From a virus, in the IMG/VR virus record IMGVR_UViG_3300034072_001378, positions 62,001 through 126,000 of that record: DNA of 64,000 nucleotides; one strand, written 5' to 3'. Below, piece after piece: positions 32,363-40,626 of this stretch. The notes under the pieces are model-generated. The model was given only the letters and a program-made list of their open reading frames with translations, did not search any database and was not told the origin of the DNA. The position numbers and the translations under genes were made by a program. Position 1 is the first letter of the stretch. Each line of letters opens with the position of its first letter.

Positions 32363-33319
32363 ATGAAATATATATTAGCACAAGACGTTGGTTATGGTGA
32401 CAATAAGTGCTGCTTAATGTCTGAAACAGGAGAGATTTTAAAAATCTTCAAATTCCCATCTTTAGTGGGAATAACTAAAAAGAATGAATTTATTAATGAT
32501 AATAGAATTTATGAATTTAAGGGGCATGCATATTATGTTGGTGAAAACGCTTCAACATTACCATCAGAAAATTTAATCGATATTACAGAATATAAAAATT
32601 TAGAGTTTTTTGCACCATTGTTTTTATATCATACTTTAAAATTAATTGATGTTATTCCAGATGTTATTATTACTGGGTTATCAAAAGCACAAATTCAAAA
32701 TTCAGGATATTTTAAAGAAGCTCTTCAAGAGTTTACTGTTAATACAGAAACATTTAAATTCAACGATATTTATGTACTTCCACAAGGTGCTGGTTCTAAA
32801 TTAACAATCGATAAATACGGAACAAACTTTCCACAAATTCAAACAGAATTTTTAGGAAATAGTACGTACGTTGGGGTAGACGTTGGCATGAATACGCTGG
32901 ACGTCTTTATGGTAACAGATGGAAAAACGTCCCCAACACTTTTCGAAGGAATTGAAAAAGAAGGTGTTATGAAAATCGCAACTGAAGTAGCTAAAAAAGT
33001 TAAAGAGCTACACGGTAGACAAATTACATTACAAGAAGCAAAAGAAGTACTAAACACAGGTATTTACAAATTAAGAAATGTTGAACACGATATGAAAGAT
33101 TATGTTTCAGAAATTAAGAAACAATATTTAAAAGATTTATTGTCTTTAATTGAATCAAAATATGGTAAAGTACTAGATAAATGTAACTATATTTTCTTAA
33201 GCGGTGGTGGAAGTACATTCTTTAAAACAACAGAAGATGGATTTATTAGGGTACCAAAAACAAAACACGAATTTTACAATTCTATAGGGTTTGGATTGTT
33301 CGGGGTAACAAAAATATGA
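32363..33319 (+). CDS. ParM/StbA-like actin homologue
   Basis: The 318-aa protein has the actin-fold ATPase motifs of plasmid ParM/Alp7A-type proteins: phosphate-1 loop D-V-G-Y-G-D-N-K (8-15), phosphate-2 Y-V-G-V-D-V-G-M-N-T-L-D (about 168-179) and the adenosine motif F-L-S-G-G-G-S-T-F-F near the C-terminus. It is shorter than cellular actins and matches ParM length (about 320). It probably polymerises with ATP, for positioning of phage DNA or replication foci, but that is inferred. The next gene starts in the stop codon (ATGA). Confidence 0.85.
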   Translation: MKYILAQDVGYGDNKCCLMSETGEILKIFKFPSLVGITKKNEFINDNRIYEFKGHAYYVGENASTLPSENLIDITEYKNLEFFAPLFLYHTLKLIDVIPDVIITGLSKAQIQNSGYFKEALQEFTVNTETFKFNDIYVLPQGAGSKLTIDKYGTNFPQIQTEFLGNSTYVGVDVGMNTLDVFMVTDGKTSPTLFEGIEKEGVMKIATEVAKKVKELHGRQITLQEAKEVLNTGIYKLRNVEHDMKDYVSEIKKQYLKDLLSLIESKYGKVLDKCNYIFLSGGGSTFFKTTEDGFIRVPKTKHEFYNSIGFGLFGVTKI

Positions 33320-33606
33320 CAATTTATACAGATGTTGAAATATCGCAAGAAGTTGAAGTTAATTTAGATATTGATGAAATTTATAAAAGTTTATCAAAAT
33401 TTGAAAAAGAAGAACTTTTTGAACTTCTTTTGTCTGAAAAATATAGATACAATAAAGATTATTATTTAGAAACTTTATTCTCAGGTAAAACAGATGCACA
33501 AATTCTTTCGAATAAGAAGACGATTGATAATTTAATTAGAATAATTAAATACAATCACGTTGACCAATCTTTGGTTCAATATATAATTGAAGAACTTTCT
33601 TATTAG
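33316..33606 (+). CDS. Hypothetical protein coupled to the ParM-like gene, 96 aa
   Basis: Not recognised. Small, acidic and helical, with a 4-nt overlap with the actin-like gene. In ParMRC plasmids the downstream partner is the DNA-binding adaptor ParR. The place fits, but no ribbon-helix-helix or basic DNA-binding region is visible, so an adaptor role is only a possibility. Confidence 0.65.
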   Translation: MTIYTDVEISQEVEVNLDIDEIYKSLSKFEKEELFELLLSEKYRYNKDYYLETLFSGKTDAQILSNKKTIDNLIRIIKYNHVDQSLVQYIIEELSY

Positions 33607-33616
33607 TTCTTCAATT
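33585..33616 (+). terminator. Hairpin across the stop codon, probable terminator
   Basis: AATTGAAGAACT (33585-33596) pairs perfectly with AGTTCTTCAATT (33605-33616), 12 bp with an 8-nt loop, spanning the TAG of the 96-aa gene. Only a weak T content follows. Confidence 0.6.
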
Positions 33617-33623
33617 CTCAAAG

Positions 33624-33651
33624 AAAATTAATACTTTTGGTATTATAATTA
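33624..33651 (+). promoter_or_regulatory. Early/middle-type promoter
   Basis: AAAATTAATACTTTTGGTATTATAAT; extended -10, 28 nt before the clamp gene. Confidence 0.55.
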
Positions 33652-33679
33652 CATATAAATTAAAACAAAAAGGAATAAA

Positions 33680-34381
33680 ATGAATAAACAATTAGTTGAT
33701 ACTTTATCACAATTAAATACAATTACAAACACATTAATCTTAAAACACCCAATTACAGTTGCTGCGTCAGAAGCAAAGGATATTTATGTTCACTTAGATG
33801 TTTCAGAAATTGATCAAAATTCGTTCCCAGATATTGGATTAAATGGGAATTTAGGAAATTACTTAAATCTTTTTAAATTATTTGATGAAAATAGAATAGT
33901 AAATTATAATGGTGATACTATTGAAATTTCTTCTGATAAAATCACAAGTTCTTATATTTCAGATAATATCGCACTAATGGAATCATATAATATTAGTCCT
34001 GATCAATTTGATAAAACAGAACAAGTGCCAACAGTGTGTACAATTGATTTAACAGTTGATGATATTAAAAAATTAAAATCAGCAACAGGTGTTTTCAAAG
34101 ATTTATCTGAAATTATTTTTAAATGCAAGGATTCAGAAGTTTCATTATCATTAGGCGCAACAAGTAAATTTAATGCTAGAGATAACTCTTATAAAATTAC
34201 TAAAGACTCAACGTCATCAAAAGATTTTGAAATTAAAATTCCTGTTGAGAATTTCAAAAAAATTCCTGAATCAGATTATACTTTAGAAATTAAATATAAT
34301 GAATCAAGAGATGCATACAGATTATTATTAAAAAATAAAGCATTAACTGGATTAAAATTAATTCTTTCTGTTATAAAATAA
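33680..34381 (+). CDS. 45: Sliding clamp (gp45-like)
   Basis: The 233-aa protein matches T4 gp45 (228 aa) in length and pattern: an N-terminal helix, L-N-G-N-L-G-N-Y-L-N-L (about 53-63, T4 D-L-N-G-F-L-G-I-L-S), and F-E-I-K-I-P-V-E-N-F-K-K-I-P-E-S-D-Y-T-L (about 193-212, T4 I-I-N-M-A-N-M-K-M-Q-P-G-N-Y-K-L). It would form the trimeric clamp that tethers the polymerase and, in T4, activates gp55-dependent late transcription. It has its own promoter and stands next to the SSB gene. Confidence 0.85.
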   Translation: MNKQLVDTLSQLNTITNTLILKHPITVAASEAKDIYVHLDVSEIDQNSFPDIGLNGNLGNYLNLFKLFDENRIVNYNGDTIEISSDKITSSYISDNIALMESYNISPDQFDKTEQVPTVCTIDLTVDDIKKLKSATGVFKDLSEIIFKCKDSEVSLSLGATSKFNARDNSYKITKDSTSSKDFEIKIPVENFKKIPESDYTLEIKYNESRDAYRLLLKNKALTGLKLILSVIK

Positions 34382-34385
34382 GAAA

Positions 34386-34393
34386 TATAAATA
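34386..34393 (+). promoter_or_regulatory. Possible late promoter before the SSB leader
   Basis: TATAAATA is at 34386-34393. Since a hairpin starts at 34398, a transcript from here would begin inside that stem, so the match may be fortuitous. Confidence 0.4.
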
Positions 34394-34397
34394 ATAT

Positions 34398-34429
34398 AAA
34401 TTCAAGGTTCTTAAATATACCTTGAATTT
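34398..34429 (+). terminator. Hairpin after the clamp gene
   Basis: AAATTCAAGGT (34398-34408) pairs with ACCTTGAATTT (34419-34429), 11 bp, followed by a moderately T-rich stretch. Probable terminator or RNA-end protector of the clamp mRNA. Confidence 0.6.
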
Positions 34430-34583
34430 GATTATTCATTTTAGATAATTTTTTAAGTTATTTTTAATGAGTAATCAGGCTCAATATGTATTTTCGATAG
34501 ATGTTTATAAATTATAAACAAACACTTCGATTTAACTTCGATAAAGTCCAACGAGACTCAAAAATAGAAAGGAAAAATAAACA
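34430..34583 (+). promoter_or_regulatory. Long leader of the gp32-like gene
   Basis: This 154-nt ORF-free leader is less AT-rich than other spacers. It contains three TTCGAT copies (near 34494, 34529 and 34539) and a GTTTATAA-A-TTATAAAC palindrome. T4 gene 32 mRNA carries a leader pseudoknot for autoregulation by gp32. The leader here could play the same role, but no pseudoknot was established. Confidence 0.35.
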
Positions 34584-35522
34584 ATGGAAAATTTAACAGT
34601 AAGCGCATTCGATTTCGATAATATGGTACAAGAAGTAGGAGCAGACCCTTTTGCAGCTCAATCAAATAAATATGCAGAAGATGATAGATTCTATAAATTG
34701 AAAAAAGATAAAGATGGAAATGGTGGAGCAGTAATCAGATTTTTACCTGATAAACACAAAAATATGATTATGCAAGTAAATAAAATTAATACAACAATTG
34801 AGAAAAATGGTAAAAAAAGATTTGTAAATGAATTATCACCAATTACAATCGGTGCAGCATGTCCTTTCCAAGAAGAATGGGCAAGACTATGGAATGCAGG
34901 TGATAAAGAGGGCGCTAAAAAATTCAGTAGAGCAATTAGATATTATGCTAATATTAAAGTTATTAAAGATCCAGCAGCACCTGAAAATGAAGGTAAAATC
35001 TTCTTATTAGATATGTCTGGAACGTTAAAAGATAAAATTCAAAAAATTGTAAGTCCATCTCAAGCAGATAAAGACTTGGGTGCAGTTGCAAAACAATTAT
35101 TTAATCCAATGAAAGGTAATTCATTTAGATTAGTTGCAAGAAAAGGTACAAATGGTATCACAAATTATGATAGTTCAGATGCAATTGCAGAAGAAACAGC
35201 AATTTATGACTCAATTGAAGCAGCTTTTGCAGATATTAGAGATAATGCTCATGATTTAAGTGATTTCAAAAAACCTGAAACATATTTATCATATGAAAAA
35301 TTACAAGAAAAATTAAGATGGGTTACATTCTCAGATGCATCTCAAACTCCAGCAGTTCAAACTGTTGCTGCTGTTTCAGCACAAACAGAAATTAATGCTG
35401 CTACTTCTACAACAGCAACTGTTTCTACACCAGTTGAACAAATTTCAGTACCTGTTCAAACTGAATCTGCTCAGGAACAAAAATCACAATCATTAGACGA
35501 CATGTTACAAGGCTTAATTTAA
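34584..35522 (+). CDS. 32: Single-stranded DNA-binding protein (gp32-like), zinc site lost
   Basis: The 312-aa protein matches T4 gp32 (301 aa). G-N-G-G-A-V-I-R-F-L-P (45-55) and Y-A-N-I-K-V-I-K-D-P-A-A-P-E-N-E-G-K (121-138) are nearly identical to T4. The C-terminus is a Thr/Ala/Gln-rich linker ending S-L-D-D-M-L-Q-G-L-I, the expected partner-binding tail. Of the T4 zinc ligands (His and three Cys) only Cys93 is present in this region, so the zinc subdomain appears to be lost. It coats ssDNA in replication and recombination. Confidence 0.9.
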   Translation: MENLTVSAFDFDNMVQEVGADPFAAQSNKYAEDDRFYKLKKDKDGNGGAVIRFLPDKHKNMIMQVNKINTTIEKNGKKRFVNELSPITIGAACPFQEEWARLWNAGDKEGAKKFSRAIRYYANIKVIKDPAAPENEGKIFLLDMSGTLKDKIQKIVSPSQADKDLGAVAKQLFNPMKGNSFRLVARKGTNGITNYDSSDAIAEETAIYDSIEAAFADIRDNAHDLSDFKKPETYLSYEKLQEKLRWVTFSDASQTPAVQTVAAVSAQTEINAATSTTATVSTPVEQISVPVQTESAQEQKSQSLDDMLQGLI

Positions 35523-35523
35523 T

Positions 35524-35547
35524 GAAAATCCCAAATCCGGGATTTTC
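35524..35547 (+). terminator. Hairpin directly after the SSB gene
   Basis: GAAAATCCC, AAATCC loop, GGGATTTTC: a perfect 9-bp stem starting 2 nt after the stop codon. There is no T run behind it, so it may attenuate transcription into rnh or stabilise the abundant SSB mRNA. Confidence 0.6.
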
Positions 35548-35570
35548 AAAACTAACACAAAGGATTAATA

Positions 35571-36659
35571 TTGATTTTAATCGATTTTAGCAGTACAATG
35601 CATAGGATGATATATTCTGCATCCAAAGATTGTGAACCTCAAGAAGATGGTAAAATTAGAACAGAAGATTTTATATTTCTTACAAAATATTTAATTATAC
35701 AAGAGATGCACAACATATATTCTGAACATAAAAATAAATTTGGTGATTTGGTTCTTTGTTTAGATAATTCACAAGGTGGATATTGGAGAAAAGATGTTTA
35801 TGAAGGTTATAAAGCAAAAAGAAAATCAACAAAAGATGCATCACCATATAATTGGGATGAAATATTTAATTACATTAACGAAATGCTAGATGTTTTTAGA
35901 GATCACTTACCTTGGAAAGTTGTTTCAGTTCCTAGAGCAGAAGCAGATGATATAATGCTGGTTCTAGCTAGACACTATAATCAATTTGAAAATATATTAA
36001 TTCATTCACCTGATAAAGATATGATTCAAGCGCAAAAAGATTCGAGCGGGAAGGTTCAACAATATAGCGCTTTAACAAAAAAATGGATTGTTCCAGAAAA
36101 TAAACATGATGATATGGATGATTGGTTACTTGAACATGTTTGTCTTGGAGATGCTTGTGACGAGGTACCAAGAATTGTTGATGAAACAGTGTTTAGCGAA
36201 AACTTTTTAAAGTACTTAAAGGAAAATAATATTAGTGCAGAAACACCTATGGATTTTGAAAAATTAGATAATACATTAAAAAATGAACTACTGTCTAATT
36301 ATAATGTTTATAAAACAAATAAAAAAGGTGAAGAAACCGAATTAGATATTTATTTTAAGGAAAGACTTGGATTAAGCACATTAAAGAAAAAGATTCAAAA
36401 AATAGGTTCTTTAGATGCATTTTTAGATTCACACCCCTTATATAGAAAACATTACAACAGAAATTATACTTTGGTTATGGAAGAAGGAATCCCATCAGAT
36501 GTTTGGAATAATATTCTTTTAGCATATAAAGAATCAAAATCAGAATTAAATTTAGTTCAATTTGAAAATTATTTAGATAAACACAATTTAGGTTCTTTAA
36601 AATTAACAATAGCATTTGAAAATACTAAAGAATTATCAGCGGAAGACTTTGGATGGTGA
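35571..36659 (+). CDS. rnh: RNase H / 5'-3' flap exonuclease (T4 Rnh-like)
   Basis: The 362-aa protein has the FEN-family acidic residues in place: Asp5 (I-L-I-D-F-S), Asp65 (C-L-D-N), Glu124/Asp126/Asp127 (R-A-E-A-D-D) and Asp148/Asp150 (S-P-D-K-D). It also has the arch-type helix Y-E-G-Y-K-A-K-R-K. T4 RNase H (305 aa) removes RNA primers with the help of gp32 and gp45, both encoded just upstream. The start is TTG behind CAAAGGATTAATA. Confidence 0.88.
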   Translation: MILIDFSSTMHRMIYSASKDCEPQEDGKIRTEDFIFLTKYLIIQEMHNIYSEHKNKFGDLVLCLDNSQGGYWRKDVYEGYKAKRKSTKDASPYNWDEIFNYINEMLDVFRDHLPWKVVSVPRAEADDIMLVLARHYNQFENILIHSPDKDMIQAQKDSSGKVQQYSALTKKWIVPENKHDDMDDWLLEHVCLGDACDEVPRIVDETVFSENFLKYLKENNISAETPMDFEKLDNTLKNELLSNYNVYKTNKKGEETELDIYFKERLGLSTLKKKIQKIGSLDAFLDSHPLYRKHYNRNYTLVMEEGIPSDVWNNILLAYKESKSELNLVQFENYLDKHNLGSLKLTIAFENTKELSAEDFGW

Positions 36660-36683
36660 AAATAATAAGAAAGGAGAAATAAA

Positions 36684-37208
36684 ATGATAACATTTAGAGA
36701 ATGGTTAAACAAAGACATAGTAGAATCAGGAAATTCAGCAAGTAAAGTTACTTGGAGAAAAGACGGAAATGCTAAAATTGGAGAATTTCAAGTAACATCA
36801 CCAAAAACAAAAGAAATAAGTAATTTTACAATAGTAATAAATAAAAAAGAAAAATATAAAGGTTATTTACTTAAAGATATTGAAATATTTGAATTTAAGT
36901 TCTATGACTCTGACGGAAATATAGAACTTGTAAATAATATGGAATTTGTTCTTGGTGTTGGGCCAACAATTAAAAAGGAGTTCAGCAATTTACTAGATTC
37001 AAGACCAGAAGCAGTAATTTTTAGTGCAGATAAATACGAAAAATCAAGAGTAAAACACTATGATAAGTTCGCAAAAAAGATAGCAGATGAATATAATTAT
37101 GAAATATTCTTTAAAACCGCAATAACATCTGGAGATGATGAATATTGTTTAGTGAGAAAAGATAAAATTCAAGATTTTAAAAATAACTTTATAACAACAA
37201 AAATTTAA
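36684..37208 (+). CDS. Putative packaged protein with CTS-like N-terminus, 174 aa
   Basis: M-I-T-F-R-E-W-L-N-K-D-I-V-E-S-G carries the shared N-terminal motif, with I-V-E before S-G as a possible prohead-protease site. The body is alpha/beta. The segment near 95-150 (P-T-I-K-K-E-F-S-N-L and R-P-E-A-V-I-F-S-A-D-K, then R-x-x-x-Y-D-K-F-A-K-K) resembles GNAT-like phage proteins in style but lacks a clear acetyl-CoA loop. Ribosome site AAAGGAG. Confidence 0.6.
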   Translation: MITFREWLNKDIVESGNSASKVTWRKDGNAKIGEFQVTSPKTKEISNFTIVINKKEKYKGYLLKDIEIFEFKFYDSDGNIELVNNMEFVLGVGPTIKKEFSNLLDSRPEAVIFSADKYEKSRVKHYDKFAKKIADEYNYEIFFKTAITSGDDEYCLVRKDKIQDFKNNFITTKI

Positions 37209-37227
37209 GCTCAAAAGAGCTTAAATT
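37202..37227 (+). terminator. Hairpin across the stop codon, probable terminator
   Basis: AATTTAAGCTC (37202-37212), AAAA loop, GAGCTTAAATT (37217-37227): 11-bp perfect stem overlapping the stop of the 174-aa gene. Confidence 0.65.
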
Positions 37228-37250
37228 AATATCTATTAATATATAATATC
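37222..37250 (+). promoter_or_regulatory. Early/middle-type promoter
   Basis: AAATTAATATCTATTAATATATAAT; partly overlaps the hairpin, 26 nt before the primase ATG. Confidence 0.5.
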
Positions 37251-37275
37251 TTAAATAAACTCTCAAAGGAACTAA

Positions 37276-38280
37276 ATGATCAGTTCAATAAATAAAAAAT
37301 ACTTTTTAACTGCTGTTTCAGGAACAAGAATAGGAAAACAAACTGATGTTGATATAGCAGTAAGATGCCCAATTTGCGGTGATTCATCAAAAAACCAAAG
37401 ATCTACAAGACTGCACTTATTTCATAAAAATGGTAAAGATTCAATTAAATGCTTTAACGGAGATTGTGCTCTGTCTGATGGAACTCAAAGCACACAGTCA
37501 TTTTTATATAATTTCTTCCCAAAATTATATGAAAATTATAAAAGAGAAACATTTCTAAATAGAATAGATAATTTTAAAGATAATACGGATGTTTTTTCAA
37601 ATATTAAAGAAGAAATTATCCAAATTAAAGAAGAATCACAAAAACCTTTAACACATAATTTATTTAATTATTTTGATGATATTATAGAACACGATGAAGC
37701 TCTAGAATATTTAGCAAAAAGGGGATTTAATTATTTTAATTTACCATATAATTGGTATTTTGGAATTCAAGATTTAAGAATTGGGGAAACATTATACAAA
37801 ATAACAAATTCAATTATTATTCCACTTTATTATAAAGAAGAAATGTATGGTTTTTATAGTAGAAATATTTTTGATAAAACATTTTATACCTATAATCCAG
37901 AAGCAAATATGGGATTGAAGGTATGGAATTGGTTTAATATAGATAAAGATAAAGAATGTTATATATTTGAGGGAATATTTGATTCACTAGCAAGTTCTTA
38001 TGAAAATATTATTGCTTTAATGGGTGCTAAAATACCACCCGAAAGATTAAAAGAATTAAAAAAACCTGTATTTGTTCTCGATAACGATAGAACTGGAATA
38101 TTAAACTCATTAGAATATGCTAAAAAAGGTTATAATGTTTATATACAACCAAACGAATATAAAGAAAAAGATATGAATGAGTTAATGCTCAATCACCCAA
38201 ATTTAGATATTAAAAAATTAATTTCTGATAATCTATATACTGGAATATCAGCGGAAGTAAGATTAAAAGCAAAACTATAA
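37276..38280 (+). CDS. 61: DNA primase (gp61-like)
   Basis: The 334-aa protein (T4 gp61: 342) starts with a zinc-binding domain, C-P-I-C (31-34) and C-F-N-G-D-C (59-64). A TOPRIM fold follows, with C-Y-I-F-E-G-I-F-D-S-L (about 228-238) and F-V-L-D-N-D-R-T-G (about 264-272). It makes RNA primers for the lagging strand with the replicative helicase, which is not in this window. Confidence 0.88.
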   Translation: MISSINKKYFLTAVSGTRIGKQTDVDIAVRCPICGDSSKNQRSTRLHLFHKNGKDSIKCFNGDCALSDGTQSTQSFLYNFFPKLYENYKRETFLNRIDNFKDNTDVFSNIKEEIIQIKEESQKPLTHNLFNYFDDIIEHDEALEYLAKRGFNYFNLPYNWYFGIQDLRIGETLYKITNSIIIPLYYKEEMYGFYSRNIFDKTFYTYNPEANMGLKVWNWFNIDKDKECYIFEGIFDSLASSYENIIALMGAKIPPERLKELKKPVFVLDNDRTGILNSLEYAKKGYNVYIQPNEYKEKDMNELMLNHPNLDIKKLISDNLYTGISAEVRLKAKL

Positions 38281-38295
38281 ATGAAAGGATTTAAT

Positions 38296-38395
38296 ATGAA
38301 AAATATAATTGAAACTAAATTATTAAAAGTACAAATATATATGAACCTGCGATTAAAGTTGGTTTAGAAAATAATGATTGGATAAAAGTAAATTA
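38296..38395 (+). pseudogene. Small ORF with apparent frameshift, about 33 codons
   Basis: ATG at 38296 follows AAAGGATTTAAT and reads 23 codons (M-K-N-I-I-E-T-K-L-L-K-V-Q-I-Y-M-N) to a TAG. If one base is added in the AAAA run near 38329, reading continues through Y-E-P-A-I-K-V-G-L-E-N-N-D-W-I-K-V-N to TAA at 38393-38395, which looks more protein-like. It may be a decayed gene or a homopolymer sequencing error. Confidence 0.35.
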
Positions 38396-38416
38396 ACACA
38401 TTTTAGTATATAATAA
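38389..38416 (+). promoter_or_regulatory. Early/middle-type promoter
   Basis: AAATTAACACATTTTAGTATATAATAAA, 25 nt before the GapR-like gene. Confidence 0.65.
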
Positions 38417-38440
38417 ATAAATTAAAAATAAAGGATAAAA

Positions 38441-38728
38441 ATGGAAATTAGATCAACAGAAGAAGCAAAACAAAATACAGAAAATTTTACTAAAGAAATG
38501 CTTAAATTAATGCTTCAGAAAAAATCAATTGATGAAGAAATTAAAGATGTAAAAAGCGCTTATAAAGAAGATGGTGTTCCTGTGAACACTGTATGTAAAG
38601 CGATTAGTAAAATTAAAACAAATAAAAAGAAATCACAATCAGCACAATATGAAGAAGAAATTATTTCTGAATGGTTAGAAAATAATAAAGATATTGATGA
38701 TATGATTACAACATTAATAGCAAAATGA
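38441..38728 (+). CDS. GapR-like (DUF2312-type) DNA-binding protein, 95 aa
   Basis: The region L-M-L-Q-K-K-S-I-D-E-E-I-K-D-V (about 27-41), then A-Y-K-E-D-G-V-P-V-N-T-V and a basic K-I-K-T-N-K-K-K, follows the GapR/DUF2312 pattern (E-x-I-x-x-x-I-K-D-V-Y-x-E-A-K-x-x-G-x-D). Proteins of this family bind overtwisted AT-rich DNA. The assignment is by motif only. A Cas4-like nuclease follows. Confidence 0.6.
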   Translation: MEIRSTEEAKQNTENFTKEMLKLMLQKKSIDEEIKDVKSAYKEDGVPVNTVCKAISKIKTNKKKSQSAQYEEEIISEWLENNKDIDDMITTLIAK

Positions 38729-38734
38729 TTTTAA

Positions 38735-39442
38735 ATGCTAAAATATGCCCCTTATTCATTTAGTAAAATAAGTTCATTTATATCTTGCCCTAGAAAATTC
38801 AAGTTTCAATACATAGATAAAATTGGGACTTTTCTTGATACACCCGCTTTAATTAAAGGTAGAGCAGTTCATTACTGTATTGAAAATTCACACTTAGATA
38901 TTACTGAATATACGGATGGGATAAAAAGAAATATAAAAGAATACCCAGAAATTTTAGATGTAGTAAATAATTTTAAAAATTCGGAATTGGGACAAAAGTA
39001 TCTATTTAATATAAAAAAGAAACCAATTAATGAATATAAGTTAGGTTTAACTAAAGAATTGCAGGCAAGCGAATATTCAAAACATTCATTATTTAATGGT
39101 ATTGTAGATTATATATGTACTATTGAAGAAAATACAGAAGAAATATTGTGTTTAATAGACTTTAAAACAGGAAAATTCAAGGAGCCTAAATTTCAAGATT
39201 ATAACCAATTACTTTATTATGCTATTCATTTCTTTGAAAAATACAAAATTCAAAAAATAAAAATATCATTTGTTTATGTTGAACATAATTTAGAAAATGA
39301 TTTATTGTTAGAATATAAGTACTTGAATACTTATAAAAATGAATTAATTCAAAATATTTCAAAAATTGAAAATTGTTCAGATTTTACAAAAAATATCTCA
39401 AAATTATGTGATTATTGTGTGTTCCAAGAAGTATGTAATTAA
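38735..39442 (+). CDS. Cas4/AddB-like PD-(D/E)XK nuclease with Fe-S cysteines
   Basis: The 235-aa protein has the RecB/Cas4 nuclease layout: C-P-R-K-F-K-F-Q-Y (18-26), G-R-A-V-H (about 42-46), G-I-V-D-Y-I, then L-I-D-F-K-T-G-K (about 140-147, the D-x-K active site), a Q-L-L-Y-Y helix and a C-terminal C-D-Y-C-x-F-x-x-x-C. With the first Cys these could hold a 4Fe-4S cluster. It probably processes DNA ends in recombination-dependent replication. It is not near any CRISPR array. Confidence 0.8.
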   Translation: MLKYAPYSFSKISSFISCPRKFKFQYIDKIGTFLDTPALIKGRAVHYCIENSHLDITEYTDGIKRNIKEYPEILDVVNNFKNSELGQKYLFNIKKKPINEYKLGLTKELQASEYSKHSLFNGIVDYICTIEENTEEILCLIDFKTGKFKEPKFQDYNQLLYYAIHFFEKYKIQKIKISFVYVEHNLENDLLLEYKYLNTYKNELIQNISKIENCSDFTKNISKLCDYCVFQEVCN

Positions 39443-39452
39443 ATTTCCAAAA

Positions 39453-39460
39453 TATAAATA
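39453..39460 (+). promoter_or_regulatory. T4-type late promoter
   Basis: TATAAATA is at 39453-39460, 19 nt before the capsid-fold gene. Confidence 0.75.
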
Positions 39461-39479
39461 ATATAAAAAGGATTTATAA

Positions 39480-40349
39480 ATGGAAATAGAAAAACAATTA
39501 TTGGAAGATATTACTTCTCCTTTAGGTGGGGACCCAAATGTTGCTCAAGTTGAACAGAATCTTTCAGTTGATAATATTTTTCAACAAACAAATATTCAAA
39601 GTTTAGCTAGACAAGTTTGTGCTACAGTTCAATTAATGGGACCATCAGGTGCTCTTTATAATATTATTAAGAAAGTAGATGGATTTAAACTTATTAGAAA
39701 AGATTTAATTGAACGTCCTTCAACTATTTTAAAAACAGGAATTACTAGAGAAGCAATTCAAGATTTGAAATCTCAATTCGGAAAAGATGCTGATAATGTT
39801 ATTGGAGCACTATTTAGAGGTATTTCAAATGAGATTGAGAATACTGCTTTATTGGATGTTCTTGGAACACAAGGGAAAGATTATGGTGATTTACAATTAA
39901 GTGATTCTTTAAATGCTGAAATGAATTTATTTGAAGTTACTCAAAAAGTTCATGAAATTATTTTAAAAATGAATCAAAAATATCAAAGAACTTTTGATGC
40001 TTTTGCAATATTACCATTTAAACCACTAGGTGGTATTATGGGATTAAGTCAATATGCAGGAGCTTTAAAGAAAGATGAAAGAGGTTTGTTTATTACTCAA
40101 ATTGGAAGTACTAAATTCTATTTAAACCCAGATGTTGCAGATGAATATGCTTATGTTGGTTTAAAAGATTCTGATAATTTAAGTAAAAGTTCTTTAGTAT
40201 TTGCACCTTATCAAAACAACATTATTGAAGCAGTTGACCCGGATTCAGGAGAAGTTATATATTTCTTAGTAAACAGATTTGCTTTAGATAGTTCACCATT
40301 ACACGAATTAGATAATGAAATGATTTACAAATTTAAAGTTCTGGTGTAA
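39480..40349 (+). CDS. Small T4-type capsid-fold protein (gp23/gp24-like)
   Basis: The 289-aa protein resembles the C-terminal part of T4 gp23/gp24 capsid proteins: Y-A-Y-V-G-L-K-D-S (about 220-228), L-V-F-A-P-Y-Q-N-N-I (about 239-248; T4 F-Y-A-P-Y-V-P-L) and an E-V-I-Y-F-L-V-N-R-F-A-L-D end. An N-terminal Q-L-M-G-P-S-G-A-L-Y motif (about 55-64; T4-style M-T-G-P-x-G-L-I-Y) also fits. It is much shorter than gp23 (521 aa) or gp24 (427 aa). It could be the vertex protein, or a compact major capsid protein if no larger one exists outside this window. Confidence 0.65.
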   Translation: MEIEKQLLEDITSPLGGDPNVAQVEQNLSVDNIFQQTNIQSLARQVCATVQLMGPSGALYNIIKKVDGFKLIRKDLIERPSTILKTGITREAIQDLKSQFGKDADNVIGALFRGISNEIENTALLDVLGTQGKDYGDLQLSDSLNAEMNLFEVTQKVHEIILKMNQKYQRTFDAFAILPFKPLGGIMGLSQYAGALKKDERGLFITQIGSTKFYLNPDVADEYAYVGLKDSDNLSKSSLVFAPYQNNIIEAVDPDSGEVIYFLVNRFALDSSPLHELDNEMIYKFKVLV

Positions 40350-40359
40350 GGAGTTTTAA

Positions 40360-40626
40360 ATGGCAGATTTCGGTGGATATGTAGTTCTTGATAAGAATAA
40401 AATAGAGAATGATAAGTTATATATTTATGGTGAAGGAAGTTTAATTGCTTTAATTTTAACATTAGTTGATAAAGATTTAGTTATAGAACCTAAAATAACT
40501 GGAAAGTCGTCTTATTTAAAAATATTAAGAAACCCACCTAAAAATATGACATTAAAATTAGGTAATGAAAAGATAAGTAAAGAAGTACTTATTTCTGCAT
40601 TACAATTTGCGGGGATTATAAGATGA
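40360..40626 (+). CDS. Hypothetical protein in the capsid operon, 88 aa
   Basis: Not recognised. Beta-rich N-terminal half (V-V-L-D-K-N-K-I, L-Y-I-Y-G-E-G-S) and a short helical end. It lies 10 nt after the capsid-fold gene under the same late promoter, so a head or neck role is likely by context. ATGA overlap with the next gene. Confidence 0.7.
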   Translation: MADFGGYVVLDKNKIENDKLYIYGEGSLIALILTLVDKDLVIEPKITGKSSYLKILRNPPKNMTLKLGNEKISKEVLISALQFAGIIR

